The notes beneath the pieces were generated by a model, which made no database searches, was not told the DNA's origin, and saw nothing but the letters and a program-made list of their open reading frames with translations. A stretch of DNA of 64,000 bases from Kaustia mangrovi (lineage in GTDB: Bacteria > Pseudomonadota > Alphaproteobacteria > Rhizobiales > Im1). The DNA lies in assembly GCF_015482775.1 (NCBI RefSeq), contig NZ_CP058214.1:496001-560000 (forward strand). The letters run 5' to 3'. This document shows, one piece after another, positions 30,344 through 39,091 of the stretch. The position numbers and the translations under genes are program-made. How positions within the stretch are numbered: the stretch's first letter is position 1; each line of letters starts with the position of its first letter.

Positions 30344-32104
30344 TTACATTTCCTCGATCGGTGTTACACCGATTATTGCCAATCCATTGGAGAGAACATA
30401 TCGAATTGACTGCAACATTGCGAGCCGTGCGGCAGTCTTTCCTCTCTCATCGGCGAGGATGAAGCGCAATTGAGGCGACTCTTTGCCTTTGTTCCATAAG
30501 GCGTGAAAATCGCTTGCCAAATCGTACAAGTAGAACGCGATGCGATGCGGCTCTTCGTTGAGGGCAGCACCCTGTATCATGCGAGGATATTCGGCAAGCC
30601 GTTTCACGACGGTTAATTCCGCCGGATCCTGCAGCAGATCGAGGTCCGCCGCCGTCAACGCGGCCTCGCCGACCGCATCCGCCCCCAACTCGGCCTCGGC
30701 GTTGCGGAACACCGAGCAGATGCGCGCATGCGCATATTGCACGTAGAATACAGGGTTTTCGCGCGACTGCTCAAGCACCTTCCGAAAGTCGAAATCGAGC
30801 GGCGCGTCGTTCTTCCGGGTCAGCATGATGAAGCGCACGACGTCGGGTCCGACCTCGTCGATCACCTCCCGCAAGGTGACGAAATCGCCGGCCCGCTTGG
30901 ACATGCGCACCGGCTCGCCGGCCCGGAAGAGCTTGACGAGCTGGCACAGCCGGACCACCAGCTTCGCCTCGTCGCCCGCCACCGCGCGCGCCACCGCCTC
31001 CAGCCGCATCACATAGCCGGCGTGGTCGGCGCCGAGCACATAGATCATCCGCCGGAAACCGCGCTCGAACTTGGAGCGGAAATAGGCGACGTCGGCGGCG
31101 AAATAGGTGTAGCTGCCGTCCGACTTCATCAGCGGCCGGTCGATGTCGTCGCCGAACTCGGTCGCCTTGAAGAGCGTCTGCTCGCGGCCCTCCCAGTCCT
31201 CCGGGAGCTGGCCCTTGGGCGGCGGCAGGCGGCCCTGATAGACGAGCCCGCGCGCGCGTAGCTCCTCCACCGTGCGGGCAATCGCGCTCTCCCCGTCGCC
31301 CTCGTGAAGGGAGCGCTCGGAGAAGAACACGTCGTGATGGATATTGAGCGCGGCGAGATCCTCCCGGATCATCGCCATGGTCTCCTCGATGGCGACGTCG
31401 CGCACGACCGGCAGCCAGTCCGCCTCCGGCTTGCCCAGCAGCGTGTCGCCATGGCTCTCGGCCAGCTTGCGCCCGACGGGCTTCAGATAGTCGCCCGGAT
31501 AAAGCCCCGCCGGAATCTCGCCGATCTCCTCGCCCAGCGCCTCGCGATAGCGCAGATAGACCGACCGGGCGAGCACATCGACCTGCACGCCGGCATCGTT
31601 CACGTAGTATTCGCGCGTCACCTTGTAACCGGCGGTCTCCAGCAGGCTCGCGAGCGCGTCGCCGAACACCGCGCCGCGGCAATGGCCGATATGGAGCGGC
31701 CCCGTCGGGTTGGTCGAGACATATTCGACATTGACCGGCAGGCCCCCGCCGACATCGGCGGCGCCGTAGCGCGCCCCCTCCTCCAGGACGGTGCGCACCA
31801 CGCTCGGCCAGACGCCGGGCGCGAGCCTCAGATTGATGAAGCCGGGCCCTGCAACCTCAGCCGACGCCACGTCGCCATCCTCGCCCAGCCGCGCCGCGAC
31901 CGTCTCCGCCAGATCGCGCGGCTTCAGGCCGGCGGGCTTGGCCAGCACCATGGCCGCATTGGTCGAAACGTCGCCGTGTGCGGGATCGCGCGGCGGTTCG
32001 ACCACAACACGGGCGAGATCCAGCCCCGCCGGCAGGGCTCCGTCGGCCATGAGGCTCTCGATCGCGTGTTTCACGACCGTTTCGAAATGGGCAAAGACAT
32101 TCAT
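30344..32104 (-). CDS. argS: arginyl-tRNA synthetase
   Basis: Class I synthetase for tRNA-Arg, 586 residues. HIGH motif in [20 protein letters not shown] (about 120), the KMSK-like [17 protein letters not shown], and a C-terminal anticodon-binding DALR-type domain ending [14 protein letters not shown]. The last 250 bases (30361-30600) average about 51% GC by hand count, with 40% in the final 60, clearly below the rest of the gene. It is followed closely by the SPOR gene and then nagZ-scpA-scpB. Confidence 0.95.
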   Translation of the reverse strand: MNVFAHFETVVKHAIESLMADGALPAGLDLARVVVEPPRDPAHGDVSTNAAMVLAKPAGLKPRDLAETVAARLGEDGDVASAEVAGPGFINLRLAPGVWPSVVRTVLEEGARYGAADVGGGLPVNVEYVSTNPTGPLHIGHCRGAVFGDALASLLETAGYKVTREYYVNDAGVQVDVLARSVYLRYREALGEEIGEIPAGLYPGDYLKPVGRKLAESHGDTLLGKPEADWLPVVRDVAIEETMAMIREDLAALNIHHDVFFSERSLHEGDGESAIARTVEELRARGLVYQGRLPPPKGQLPEDWEGREQTLFKATEFGDDIDRPLMKSDGSYTYFAADVAYFRSKFERGFRRMIYVLGADHAGYVMRLEAVARAVAGDEAKLVVRLCQLVKLFRAGEPVRMSKRAGDFVTLREVIDEVGPDVVRFIMLTRKNDAPLDFDFRKVLEQSRENPVFYVQYAHARICSVFRNAEAELGADAVGEAALTAADLDLLQDPAELTVVKRLAEYPRMIQGAALNEEPHRIAFYLYDLASDFHALWNKGKESPQLRFILADERGKTAARLAMLQSIRYVLSNGLAIIGVTPIEEM

Positions 32105-32146
32105 CGCACGTTGCTGCTTTCAAAAGAAAATGAGGGCGAAGGCGCA

Positions 32147-33397
32147 CTACCGGAAAAGCGGGTCGAGGTCAAACAGACGCCGGTGCTCCGCCAGCGCATA
32201 GCGGTCGGTCATGCCGGCGATGAAGTCGCAGACGCGGCGCGCGCGCTTGTCGTCGCCAAGGCTGTCGAGATCGCGCCGCCATTCCTGCGGCATGGCGGCG
32301 GGATCCTCCGTATAGGCCTCATAGAGGTCCCGGATCACGCGCTGGGCCCGCTTCATGATGGCGAGCACGCGTTCATGGCGATACATGCGCCGGCGCAGGA
32401 ACCCCTGCAGGACCCTGTTCTTCTCGGCAAGCTGGGCGGAGAACGCGACGACGGGCATGTCGAGCGCGCGGATGTCCTCCACGCTTGCCGGGTCCGCCTG
32501 GCGCAGGCGCCGGCCCGTTTCGGCCACCACATCCCCGATCATCGTCGAGATCACGCGCCGCACCGTCTCGTGAACGAGGCGCGGGCGTTCCAGCCCCGGG
32601 CAGGATTTCAGCACCTCCGACAGCGCCTCGCCGGCCAGCGGCACATCGCCCAGGTCGATGACGTCGAACAGCCCCGCCCTCAGCCCATCGTCGATATCGT
32701 GCGCGTTATAGGCGATATCGTCGGCGATGGCCGCCACCTGCGCCTCGCCGGAGGCATAGGTGTCGAGCGCGAGCTCGAACGCCCCGGCGAAATCGGAGAT
32801 CGCCACCGGAAGCCCGCTCTGCGCATAGGGTCCCGCCGGCGTCCCGTCGCTGTCGGCGATAGGCCCGTTGTGCTTCACAAGCCCCTCCAGCGTCTCCCAG
32901 GTGAGGTTCAGCCCGTCGAAGGCCGCATAGCGCCGCTCCAGCCGGGTGACGATGCGCAGCGCCTGCGCATTGTGATCGAAGCCGCCATAGCCACGCATGC
33001 ACTGATCGAGCATGTGCTCGCCGGCATGGCCGAACGGCGTGTGGCCAAGATCGTGGGCGAGCGCCAGCGCCTCGGTAAGGTCCTCGTCGAGGCCGAGCGT
33101 GCGCGAGATGGCGCGCGCGATCTGGGCGACCTCCAGGCTGTGGGTGAGCCGCGTGCGGTAGTGGTCGCCCTCATGGGATACGAAAACCTGCGTCTTGTGC
33201 ATGAGGCGGCGAAAGGCGGCGGAATGGAGCACCCGGTCGCGGTCGCGCTGGAAGGCGCTGCGGGTCGGGCTCTCCGGCTCCGGCGTGAATCGCCCGCGGG
33301 ACCGGTTGGCCAGGGCGGCATATGGCGCGAGTTCGTATTGCAAGCGCTTCCAGACGGTTAGGGGTCGATGCTCGGAAACGAATCGAACGGTGCCCAT
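32147..33397 (-). CDS. dgt: deoxyguanosinetriphosphate triphosphohydrolase-like protein
   Basis: HD-domain dNTPase. About 416 residues, with the family N-terminal motif [20 protein letters not shown], the metal-binding HD motif [39 protein letters not shown] and [17 protein letters not shown]. The start is uncertain. The ATG at 33397 is used; an ATG at 33445 and a TTG near 33310 lack clearly better ribosome sites. Divergent from erpA and upstream of argS, a common alphaproteobacterial arrangement. Confidence 0.9.
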   Translation of the reverse strand: MGTVRFVSEHRPLTVWKRLQYELAPYAALANRSRGRFTPEPESPTRSAFQRDRDRVLHSAAFRRLMHKTQVFVSHEGDHYRTRLTHSLEVAQIARAISRTLGLDEDLTEALALAHDLGHTPFGHAGEHMLDQCMRGYGGFDHNAQALRIVTRLERRYAAFDGLNLTWETLEGLVKHNGPIADSDGTPAGPYAQSGLPVAISDFAGAFELALDTYASGEAQVAAIADDIAYNAHDIDDGLRAGLFDVIDLGDVPLAGEALSEVLKSCPGLERPRLVHETVRRVISTMIGDVVAETGRRLRQADPASVEDIRALDMPVVAFSAQLAEKNRVLQGFLRRRMYRHERVLAIMKRAQRVIRDLYEAYTEDPAAMPQEWRRDLDSLGDDKRARRVCDFIAGMTDRYALAEHRRLFDLDPLFR

Positions 33398-33496
33398 GAC
33401 AGGCGCTTTCGCGAGCACACGATTGACAAGCGCCTCAGGCAACATAAATATCGTGCACATTCCTGTTCGCCAAGACGAGCGACGGTGACACACGAC

Positions 33497-33835
33497 ATGA
33501 CCGACACCTCCGCAGTGACTGTAACCGACCGCGCCGCCGACCGGATCAACCAGATTCTGGCCGGCGATCCCGATGGCGGGACGATGCTTCGCGTCTCCGT
33601 CATGGGCGGCGGCTGTTCCGGCTTCCAGTACGGCTTCGACATCGAGGCCGACAAGCAGGACGATGATCTGGTGATCGAGAGGAACGGTGCGACCGTCCTC
33701 ATCGACCAGATTTCTCTCATGTATCTTTCCGGCTCGGAAATCGACTTTGTCGATGACCTGATCGGCGCGTCCTTCCAGATCAAGAACCCCAACGCCACCG
33801 CGTCCTGCGGCTGCGGCACGAGCTTCTCCATCTAG
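33497..33835 (+). CDS. erpA: iron-sulfur cluster insertion protein ErpA
   Basis: A-type Fe-S carrier, 112 residues. The three conserved cysteines are in [12 protein letters not shown] (one) and [10 protein letters not shown] (two) at the C-terminus. Delivers clusters to apo-proteins. The ATG at 33497 gives the normal family length. An open frame upstream overlaps the divergent dgt start and is not used. Relevant clients in this window include IlvD, ferredoxin and the Fe-S oxidoreductases of the 49-58 kb cluster. Confidence 0.93.
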   Translation: MTDTSAVTVTDRAADRINQILAGDPDGGTMLRVSVMGGGCSGFQYGFDIEADKQDDDLVIERNGATVLIDQISLMYLSGSEIDFVDDLIGASFQIKNPNATASCGCGTSFSI

Positions 33836-33907
33836 CGGACGGGACGAGGCCGCCCGCTTCCCGGACACCACAGCCGGGGAGCACGGAAGCGCAGGGCCGA
33901 AGGCGAG

Positions 33908-34834
33908 CTACCCGGCGCCCGGCAACCGCACCTCAGCGGCGAGATAGTCGATGAAGGCGCGGATGCGGGCGGGGAGATGGCCGCCCTGGCCCACATAGAC
34001 GGCATGGATCTCCTCCGTGTCGCCGGGATTGAGATCGTCGAGCACGGTGACGAGCCGGCCCGCCGCGATATCGGGACCGATATGGAACAGGGCGAGCCGC
34101 GCGATCCCCGTGCCGGCAAGGGCGAGCCGGCGCGCGCTCTCGCCATCGCCCACAAGGACCGAACCGCCCGCCGGCAGAAGGACCGTCCCGTCGCCGTCGC
34201 GCATCCTCCAGCCCTCGATCTTGCGGGCGAGATTGAAGCCGATCCGGTCGTGCCGCTCCAGCGCATCGAGCGTCTCGGGGACGCCGCGGCGCGCGAGATA
34301 GTCGGGCGAGGCCACAACCGCCATGCGGCTTTCGCCGAGCTTTCGGGCAATCAGGCGCGAGGCGCTCATGGGCCCGACGCGGATCGCGACATCGGCACGC
34401 TCGTCCAGAAGGTCGACCACCTGGTCGGTGAGCGTCAGGTCGAGGCTGACCTCGGGATGCCGCTCCAGGAAGTCGGGAACGAGCGGCAGCAGATGGTGCA
34501 GGCCGAAGGGCACGTTGGAGTTGACGCGAACGCGGCCGCGCGGCTGCGCTCCCGAGGCGGCCTCGCGCTCGGCCTCCTCGATGTCGGACAGGATGCGCAC
34601 CGCGCGCCGGTAGAAGGCCTCGCCTTCCGCGGTGAGCTGCAGCTTGCGGGTGGAGCGGTTGACGAGCCGCGTGCCGAGCCGCGCCTCGAGGCGCGCGACG
34701 AGCTTGCTCACCGCCGACGGCGTCATGCGGGCGGCCCGCGCGGCGGCGGAAAAGCCGCCGAGCTCCACCACGCGCGCAAAGACTTCCATTTCTCCGGACC
34801 GGTTCGTGTCGAGACGCGCCATTGTTGAATTCAT
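33908..34834 (-). CDS. LysR-family transcriptional regulator
   Basis: 308 residues. N-terminal winged helix-turn-helix (GGFSAAARAARMTPSAVSKLVARLE, about 27-51) and a C-terminal periplasmic-binding-protein-like effector domain (VRVNSNVPFGLHHLLPLVPDF, then LIARKLGESRMAVVASPDYL). Divergent from an MFS exporter, so it probably controls that gene and itself. Effector unknown. A second in-frame ATG four codons in (34822) is possible. Confidence 0.92.
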   Translation of the reverse strand: MNSTMARLDTNRSGEMEVFARVVELGGFSAAARAARMTPSAVSKLVARLEARLGTRLVNRSTRKLQLTAEGEAFYRRAVRILSDIEEAEREAASGAQPRGRVRVNSNVPFGLHHLLPLVPDFLERHPEVSLDLTLTDQVVDLLDERADVAIRVGPMSASRLIARKLGESRMAVVASPDYLARRGVPETLDALERHDRIGFNLARKIEGWRMRDGDGTVLLPAGGSVLVGDGESARRLALAGTGIARLALFHIGPDIAAGRLVTVLDDLNPGDTEEIHAVYVGQGGHLPARIRAFIDYLAAEVRLPGAG

Positions 34835-34844
34835 CTCAAAAGTT

Positions 34845-34873
34845 ATTTTCCTCGCGCCAGCCTAGTTGAAAAT
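34845..34873. promoter_or_regulatory. possible LysR operator (ATTTTC-N17-GAAAAT)
   Basis: An inverted repeat of six-base arms, ATTTTC at 34845-34850 and GAAAAT at 34868-34873, lies in the 99-base gap between the divergent LysR and MFS genes. Position fits a LysR-type site, but arms are short and AT-rich and may be chance. Confidence 0.3.
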
Positions 34874-34933
34874 CGGACCGGACTCCATCTTGGACGTCTC
34901 ATCCATCCCCTCCCCGTTCTGGAGAGCCGTCCG

Positions 34934-36118
34934 ATGCCTATCGCCGTCTATGCCCTGACCATGGGTGCCTTCGGAATCGGCACCACCGAATTCGTCATCA
35001 TGGGGCTCCTGCTGCAGGTCTCCGCCGATCTCGGCGTTTCCGTCGCGACAGCGGGCCTCCTGATCTCCGGTTACGCGCTCGGCGTCTTCGTCGGCGCGCC
35101 GGTCCTCACGGTCGCGACGCGCAACCTGCCGCGCAAGACCGTGCTGATCGCCCTCATGCTCATCTTCATCCTCGGCAACGCGGCCTGCGCGCTCGCACCG
35201 AGCTATACCGCCCTCATGATCGGCCGCGTGATCACCTCGCTCGCCCATGGCACCTTCTTCGGCGTGGGCTCCGTGGTCGCCACGCGGCTCGTCGCGCCGG
35301 AACGGCGGGCCTCCGCCATCGCCCTCATGTTCACCGGGCTCACCGTCGCCACCCTTCTCGGCGTGCCCTTCGGCGCCTGGCTCGGCCTCGCCTTCGGCTG
35401 GCGAACCACATTCTGGGCGGTCTCGGCCATCGGCGTCGCGGCGGTCGTCGTGCTCGCGATCTTCGTGCCGAGCGTGAAGAAGGCGGCGGAACAGATTCCG
35501 TTCAGGGAGGAACTCGCCGTCCTCGCACGCCCGCAGGTGCTTCTGGGGCTCGCCATGACCGTGCTCGGCTTTGCCGGTGTCTTCACGGTGTTCACCTATA
35601 TCCAGCCGATCCTCACCGGGCTGTCCGGCTATTCCGTGGGGGCGGTCTCTCCGATCCTCCTGGCCTTCGGGGGCGGGCTCGCCTTCGGCAATATCGCCGG
35701 CGGGCGCCTCGCCGACCGCAATGTCGCCCTGGCCGTGCTCGGCACGCTCGTGCTGCTCACCGTCGTGCTGGCGGGAATGGGGATCGCCGCCCATGACAGG
35801 ATCGCGGCGGTCGCCTTTGTCGGCCTGCTCGGCGCGGCCTCCTTCGCGACCGTCGCGCCGTTGCAGATGCGCGTTCTGGAGAAGGCGGAGGGCGCCGGCC
35901 AGAACCTCGCCTCGAGCCTCAATATCGCGGCCTTCAATCTCGGCAACGCGCTCGGCGCCTGGCTCGGTGGCGCGACCATCGATTACGGGCCGGGGCTTGC
36001 CGCCATCCCCTTCGTCGCCGCGCTCGTCACCCTTTCCGGCCTCGCCATCGCGCTCGTGAGCGTGCGCCTCGACCGGCGCCGGGCGGCTATGGCCAACGCC
36101 GTGCCCGGCGGCTGCTGA
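34934..36118 (+). CDS. MFS transporter, DHA1-type (AraJ/YdhP-like)
   Basis: 394 residues and about twelve transmembrane helices. The N-terminus MPIAVYALTMGAFGIGTTEF and the helix 2-3 region GYALGVFVGAPVLT are typical of the arabinose-efflux-like drug/H+ antiporter branch. GGAGAG precedes the ATG. Substrate unknown. It is divergent from a LysR gene and followed 39 bases later by an aldo/keto reductase, so the two may be co-expressed in a detoxification unit. Confidence 0.9.
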   Translation: MPIAVYALTMGAFGIGTTEFVIMGLLLQVSADLGVSVATAGLLISGYALGVFVGAPVLTVATRNLPRKTVLIALMLIFILGNAACALAPSYTALMIGRVITSLAHGTFFGVGSVVATRLVAPERRASAIALMFTGLTVATLLGVPFGAWLGLAFGWRTTFWAVSAIGVAAVVVLAIFVPSVKKAAEQIPFREELAVLARPQVLLGLAMTVLGFAGVFTVFTYIQPILTGLSGYSVGAVSPILLAFGGGLAFGNIAGGRLADRNVALAVLGTLVLLTVVLAGMGIAAHDRIAAVAFVGLLGAASFATVAPLQMRVLEKAEGAGQNLASSLNIAAFNLGNALGAWLGGATIDYGPGLAAIPFVAALVTLSGLAIALVSVRLDRRRAAMANAVPGGC

Positions 36119-36157
36119 GCACTCCTCCCACCCATCCACCACCAAGGAGACTTTGCC

Positions 36158-37192
36158 ATGGATTACAGACGTCTCGGCGCATCCGGCCTCAAGGTGCCCG
36201 CCCTGAGCTTCGGGGCCGGCACATTCGCCGGCAAGGGGCCGCTCTTCGGCCATTGGGGCACCACCGATCTCAAGGAGGCCTCGCGCCTCGTCGATATCTG
36301 CCTCGAGGCCGGCGTCACCCTGTTCGACACCGCCGATGTCTATTCCGACGGGGCATCGGAGGAGGTGCTCGGCGGCGCGATCAAGGGCCGGCGCGACAGG
36401 GTGCTCGTCTCCACCAAGACGGCCCTTCCCATGGGCGACGGGCCGAACGATGCGGGCACGTCCAGGCATCGGCTCATCCGGGCCTGCGAGGACGCGCTGA
36501 GGCGGCTCGGCACCGACCATATCGATCTCCTCCAGCTTCACGCCTTCGATGCCGGCACGCCGCTCGAGGAGGTCATGTCGACGCTCGATGAGCTCGTGCG
36601 CTCCGGCAAGGTGCGCTATGTCGGCTGCTCGAACTTCTCCGGCTGGCAGCTCATGAAGGCGCTTGCCGTCGCCGACCGCCATGGCTATCCCCGCCATGTG
36701 GCGCACCAGGCCTATTATTCGCTCGTCGGGCGCGACTACGAATGGGAGCTGATGCCGCTCGGCCTCGACCAGGGCGTCGGCGCGCTCGTCTGGAGCCCGC
36801 TCGGCTGGGGCCGCCTCACCGGTAGGATCCGGCGCGGCCAGCCGATCCCGGAGGGCAGCCGGCTGCACGAGACGGCCTCCTTCGGGCCGCCCGTCGACGA
36901 GGAGCGCCTCTACCGCATCGTCGATGTGCTCGACGCGATCGCGCAGGAGACCGGCCGGAGCGTGCCGCAGATCGCCATCAACTGGCTGCTGCAGCGTCCC
37001 ACCGTCTCCTCCGTCATCGTCGGCGCGCGCAACGAGGCCCAGCTCAGGGACAATCTCGGCGCGGTCGGCTGGTCGCTGACGGACGAGCAGGTCGCCCGGC
37101 TCGACGAGGCCAGCGCCGTCATGCCGGCCTACCCCTATTTCCCCTATGTCCGCCAGGAGGGCTTTGCCCGGCTCAATCCGCAGCCGGTCTGA
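36158..37192 (+). CDS. aldo/keto reductase
   Basis: 344 residues, NADPH-dependent carbonyl reductase of the TIM-barrel AKR superfamily. The catalytic tetrad is recognisable: Asp and Tyr in LFDTADVYSDGASEEVLG, Lys in VLVSTKTALP and His in DLLQLHAFD. The cofactor-binding region is SSVIVGARNEAQLRDNL. A strong AAGGAG precedes the ATG at 36158. Substrate cannot be told from the sequence. Confidence 0.93.
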   Translation: MDYRRLGASGLKVPALSFGAGTFAGKGPLFGHWGTTDLKEASRLVDICLEAGVTLFDTADVYSDGASEEVLGGAIKGRRDRVLVSTKTALPMGDGPNDAGTSRHRLIRACEDALRRLGTDHIDLLQLHAFDAGTPLEEVMSTLDELVRSGKVRYVGCSNFSGWQLMKALAVADRHGYPRHVAHQAYYSLVGRDYEWELMPLGLDQGVGALVWSPLGWGRLTGRIRRGQPIPEGSRLHETASFGPPVDEERLYRIVDVLDAIAQETGRSVPQIAINWLLQRPTVSSVIVGARNEAQLRDNLGAVGWSLTDEQVARLDEASAVMPAYPYFPYVRQEGFARLNPQPV

Positions 37193-37311
37193 CACCGCAT
37201 GCGGGGACGGCGGTGGACAATATCCGCCACCGCCGTCCCCGCCTTTGCAAGGGCGCGGCCGCCATGCGATAAGCGAGACACCATCCGCGAACAGATCGGG
37301 GCCGTCCTCCC

Positions 37312-38094
37312 ATGCAGATCGCCACCTGGAACATCAACGGCGTCAAGGCGCGCCTCGACAATCTCCTCGAATGGCTTAGGAGCGCCGGGCCCGACGTCTG
37401 CTGCCTGCAGGAGATCAAGTCGGAGGACGCCGCCTTCCCGCGCGGCGCGATCGAGGATCTGGGCTACAATGTCGCCACCCACGGCCAGAAGGGCTTCAAC
37501 GGCGTGGCGGTGCTCTCCAAGCATCCCTTCGACGAGGTCCTGCCGCGGCTGCCGGGCGACGATGCGGACGAGCAGGCGCGCTATCTGGAGGCTGTCATCT
37601 CCACCGGCGAGGGCGCGGTGCGCGTCGCCTCGATCTACCTGCCGAACGGCAATCCGCCCGACACGGAGAAGTTCACCTACAAGCTCGCCTGGATGGACCG
37701 GCTGCACGCCCATGCCGAGGCCACGCTCCGGCTGGAGGAGGCCTTCGTGATGGCCGGCGACTACAACATCATCCCCGAGCCCGAGGACGCCCACGACCCG
37801 GCGGCCTGGGAGGGCGACGCGCTGTTCCGTCCGGATTCGCGGGGGAAGTTCCGCTCCCTCCTCAATCTCGGCCTCACGGATGCGCTCAGGGCCTGCACCG
37901 ACGCGGCGGAGACCTACACCTTCTGGGACTATCAGGGCGGCGCGTGGCAGAAGAACAACGGCATCCGCATCGACCACCTCCTGCTCTCGCCGCAGGCCGC
38001 CGACCGCCTGAAGAGCTGCCGCGTCGACAAGCACACCCGCGCCTGGGAACGCCCGTCCGACCACGTGCCCGTGGTCATCGATCTCGCTGTGTGA
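37312..38094 (+). CDS. xth: exodeoxyribonuclease III
   Basis: AP endonuclease and 3'-exonuclease of base-excision repair, 260 residues. Endonuclease/exonuclease/phosphatase motifs are all present: WNINGVKAR, LQEIKSEDAAFP (metal Glu), IYLPNGNPP, MAGDYNIIPEPED and RIDHLLLS with the catalytic SDHVPVV at the C-terminus. Convergent with the exoR-like gene, 76 bases away. Confidence 0.95.
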   Translation: MQIATWNINGVKARLDNLLEWLRSAGPDVCCLQEIKSEDAAFPRGAIEDLGYNVATHGQKGFNGVAVLSKHPFDEVLPRLPGDDADEQARYLEAVISTGEGAVRVASIYLPNGNPPDTEKFTYKLAWMDRLHAHAEATLRLEEAFVMAGDYNIIPEPEDAHDPAAWEGDALFRPDSRGKFRSLLNLGLTDALRACTDAAETYTFWDYQGGAWQKNNGIRIDHLLLSPQAADRLKSCRVDKHTRAWERPSDHVPVVIDLAV

Positions 38095-38170
38095 GAGGCG
38101 GATTGCCCGTCCCGGCGGGTCTGTTCGGCGCGATGCAGCGGGGACCTTGGTCGAGACGCCTGTCGATCCG

Positions 38171-39091
38171 CTATTTCGGAACCGGGAACTTGGCCGACCA
38201 GGTCGAGGCCATGCTCTCCGCGGCGGTGCGCACGGTGGTGTCGGCGTCGCCCATCAGCATGTCGAACCGGTCGACGATCTCCGGGTTCTCCTCCGGGCGC
38301 ACCGATTCCTGGGCGAGCATGTACCACATGAGGCCGCGCACCCGGTCCTTGCGGACATAATCGCCGGTCCAGTACATGTCGCCGAGCTTCGCCTCCGCCA
38401 GCGGATAGCGCTTGCGCGCGGCGAGGATCAGCCAGCGCACGCCCTGCTCGCGGTTCCGGGTGACGCCCGTCCCGTTGAAATACATGAGCCCCAGCGCATA
38501 TTGCGCGGCCGGATGGCCGTAGGTCGAGGCCACCTTGTAGATATCGAAGGCGCGCCTGCCCTGCTGCTCGATACCCGCGTCCGGATCGCCCAGGCGGTAA
38601 TAGTCGGCGACGCGCACGAGCGAGTCGACCATGATGTTGAAGACCTGCCGGTCCGGCTCGTCGGGAGCGAAGGCCTCCGCGACCGTCTCGTAATGGGCGA
38701 GCGCGGTGGCATTGTCGACATCCACGCCCTGGCCCAGCCGGTACATGTTGCCGAGATACCAGGAGGCGATGAGGTCGCCCTCCTCCGCCGACTGCTCCAG
38801 ATGCTGGCGCGCGGCGTCGAAATCGCCGGAGCTGTAGGCCTTGTGTGCTTTCTCGCGCTCGCTCGCCCACAATTCGGGCGTGCCGATGGACGGCGTCTTG
38901 AGCTTCGTGGGCGCGGGCACGAAGGAATAGAACTGAGCGGCAAAGCCCGCCGACGACTCGTCCGCCGGCACGGGCCGTCCGCCAACCGCGAGACCGGCGA
39001 GCAGCACCGTGGCGCCGGCAAGCGCCAGGCAGGCCCTGCGGCCTGCGGTGCGCGTCAGGACGCGGCCCTCATATGTCGGCGAAACACACAA
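38171..39091 (-). CDS. ExoR-like periplasmic Sel1-repeat protein
   Basis: 306 residues. A signal peptide (LALAGATVLLAGLAVGG) is followed by Sel1-like repeats: AAYSSGDFDAARQHLEQSAE-type, SWYLGNMYRLGQGVDVDNA, AQYALGLMYFNGTGVTRN and AEAKLGDMYWTGDYVRKD. The organisation matches rhizobial ExoR, the periplasmic repressor of the ExoS/ChvI system. No ATG is in frame before the signal peptide, so the best start is the TTG at 39091, after GGAGGAG, overlapping the 3' end of ilvD by 23 bases. No sensor-kinase or response-regulator gene is nearby. Confidence 0.72.
   Translation of the reverse strand: MCVSPTYEGRVLTRTAGRRACLALAGATVLLAGLAVGGRPVPADESSAGFAAQFYSFVPAPTKLKTPSIGTPELWASEREKAHKAYSSGDFDAARQHLEQSAEEGDLIASWYLGNMYRLGQGVDVDNATALAHYETVAEAFAPDEPDRQVFNIMVDSLVRVADYYRLGDPDAGIEQQGRRAFDIYKVASTYGHPAAQYALGLMYFNGTGVTRNREQGVRWLILAARKRYPLAEAKLGDMYWTGDYVRKDRVRGLMWYMLAQESVRPEENPEIVDRFDMLMGDADTTVRTAAESMASTWSAKFPVPK

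Noticed and set aside
28268-30409. 713-codon plus-strand frame opposite the SPOR gene
   Set aside because: It mirrors the proline-rich SPOR coding region; Arg/Pro/Ala-rich shadow frames are common opposite GC-rich low-complexity genes.
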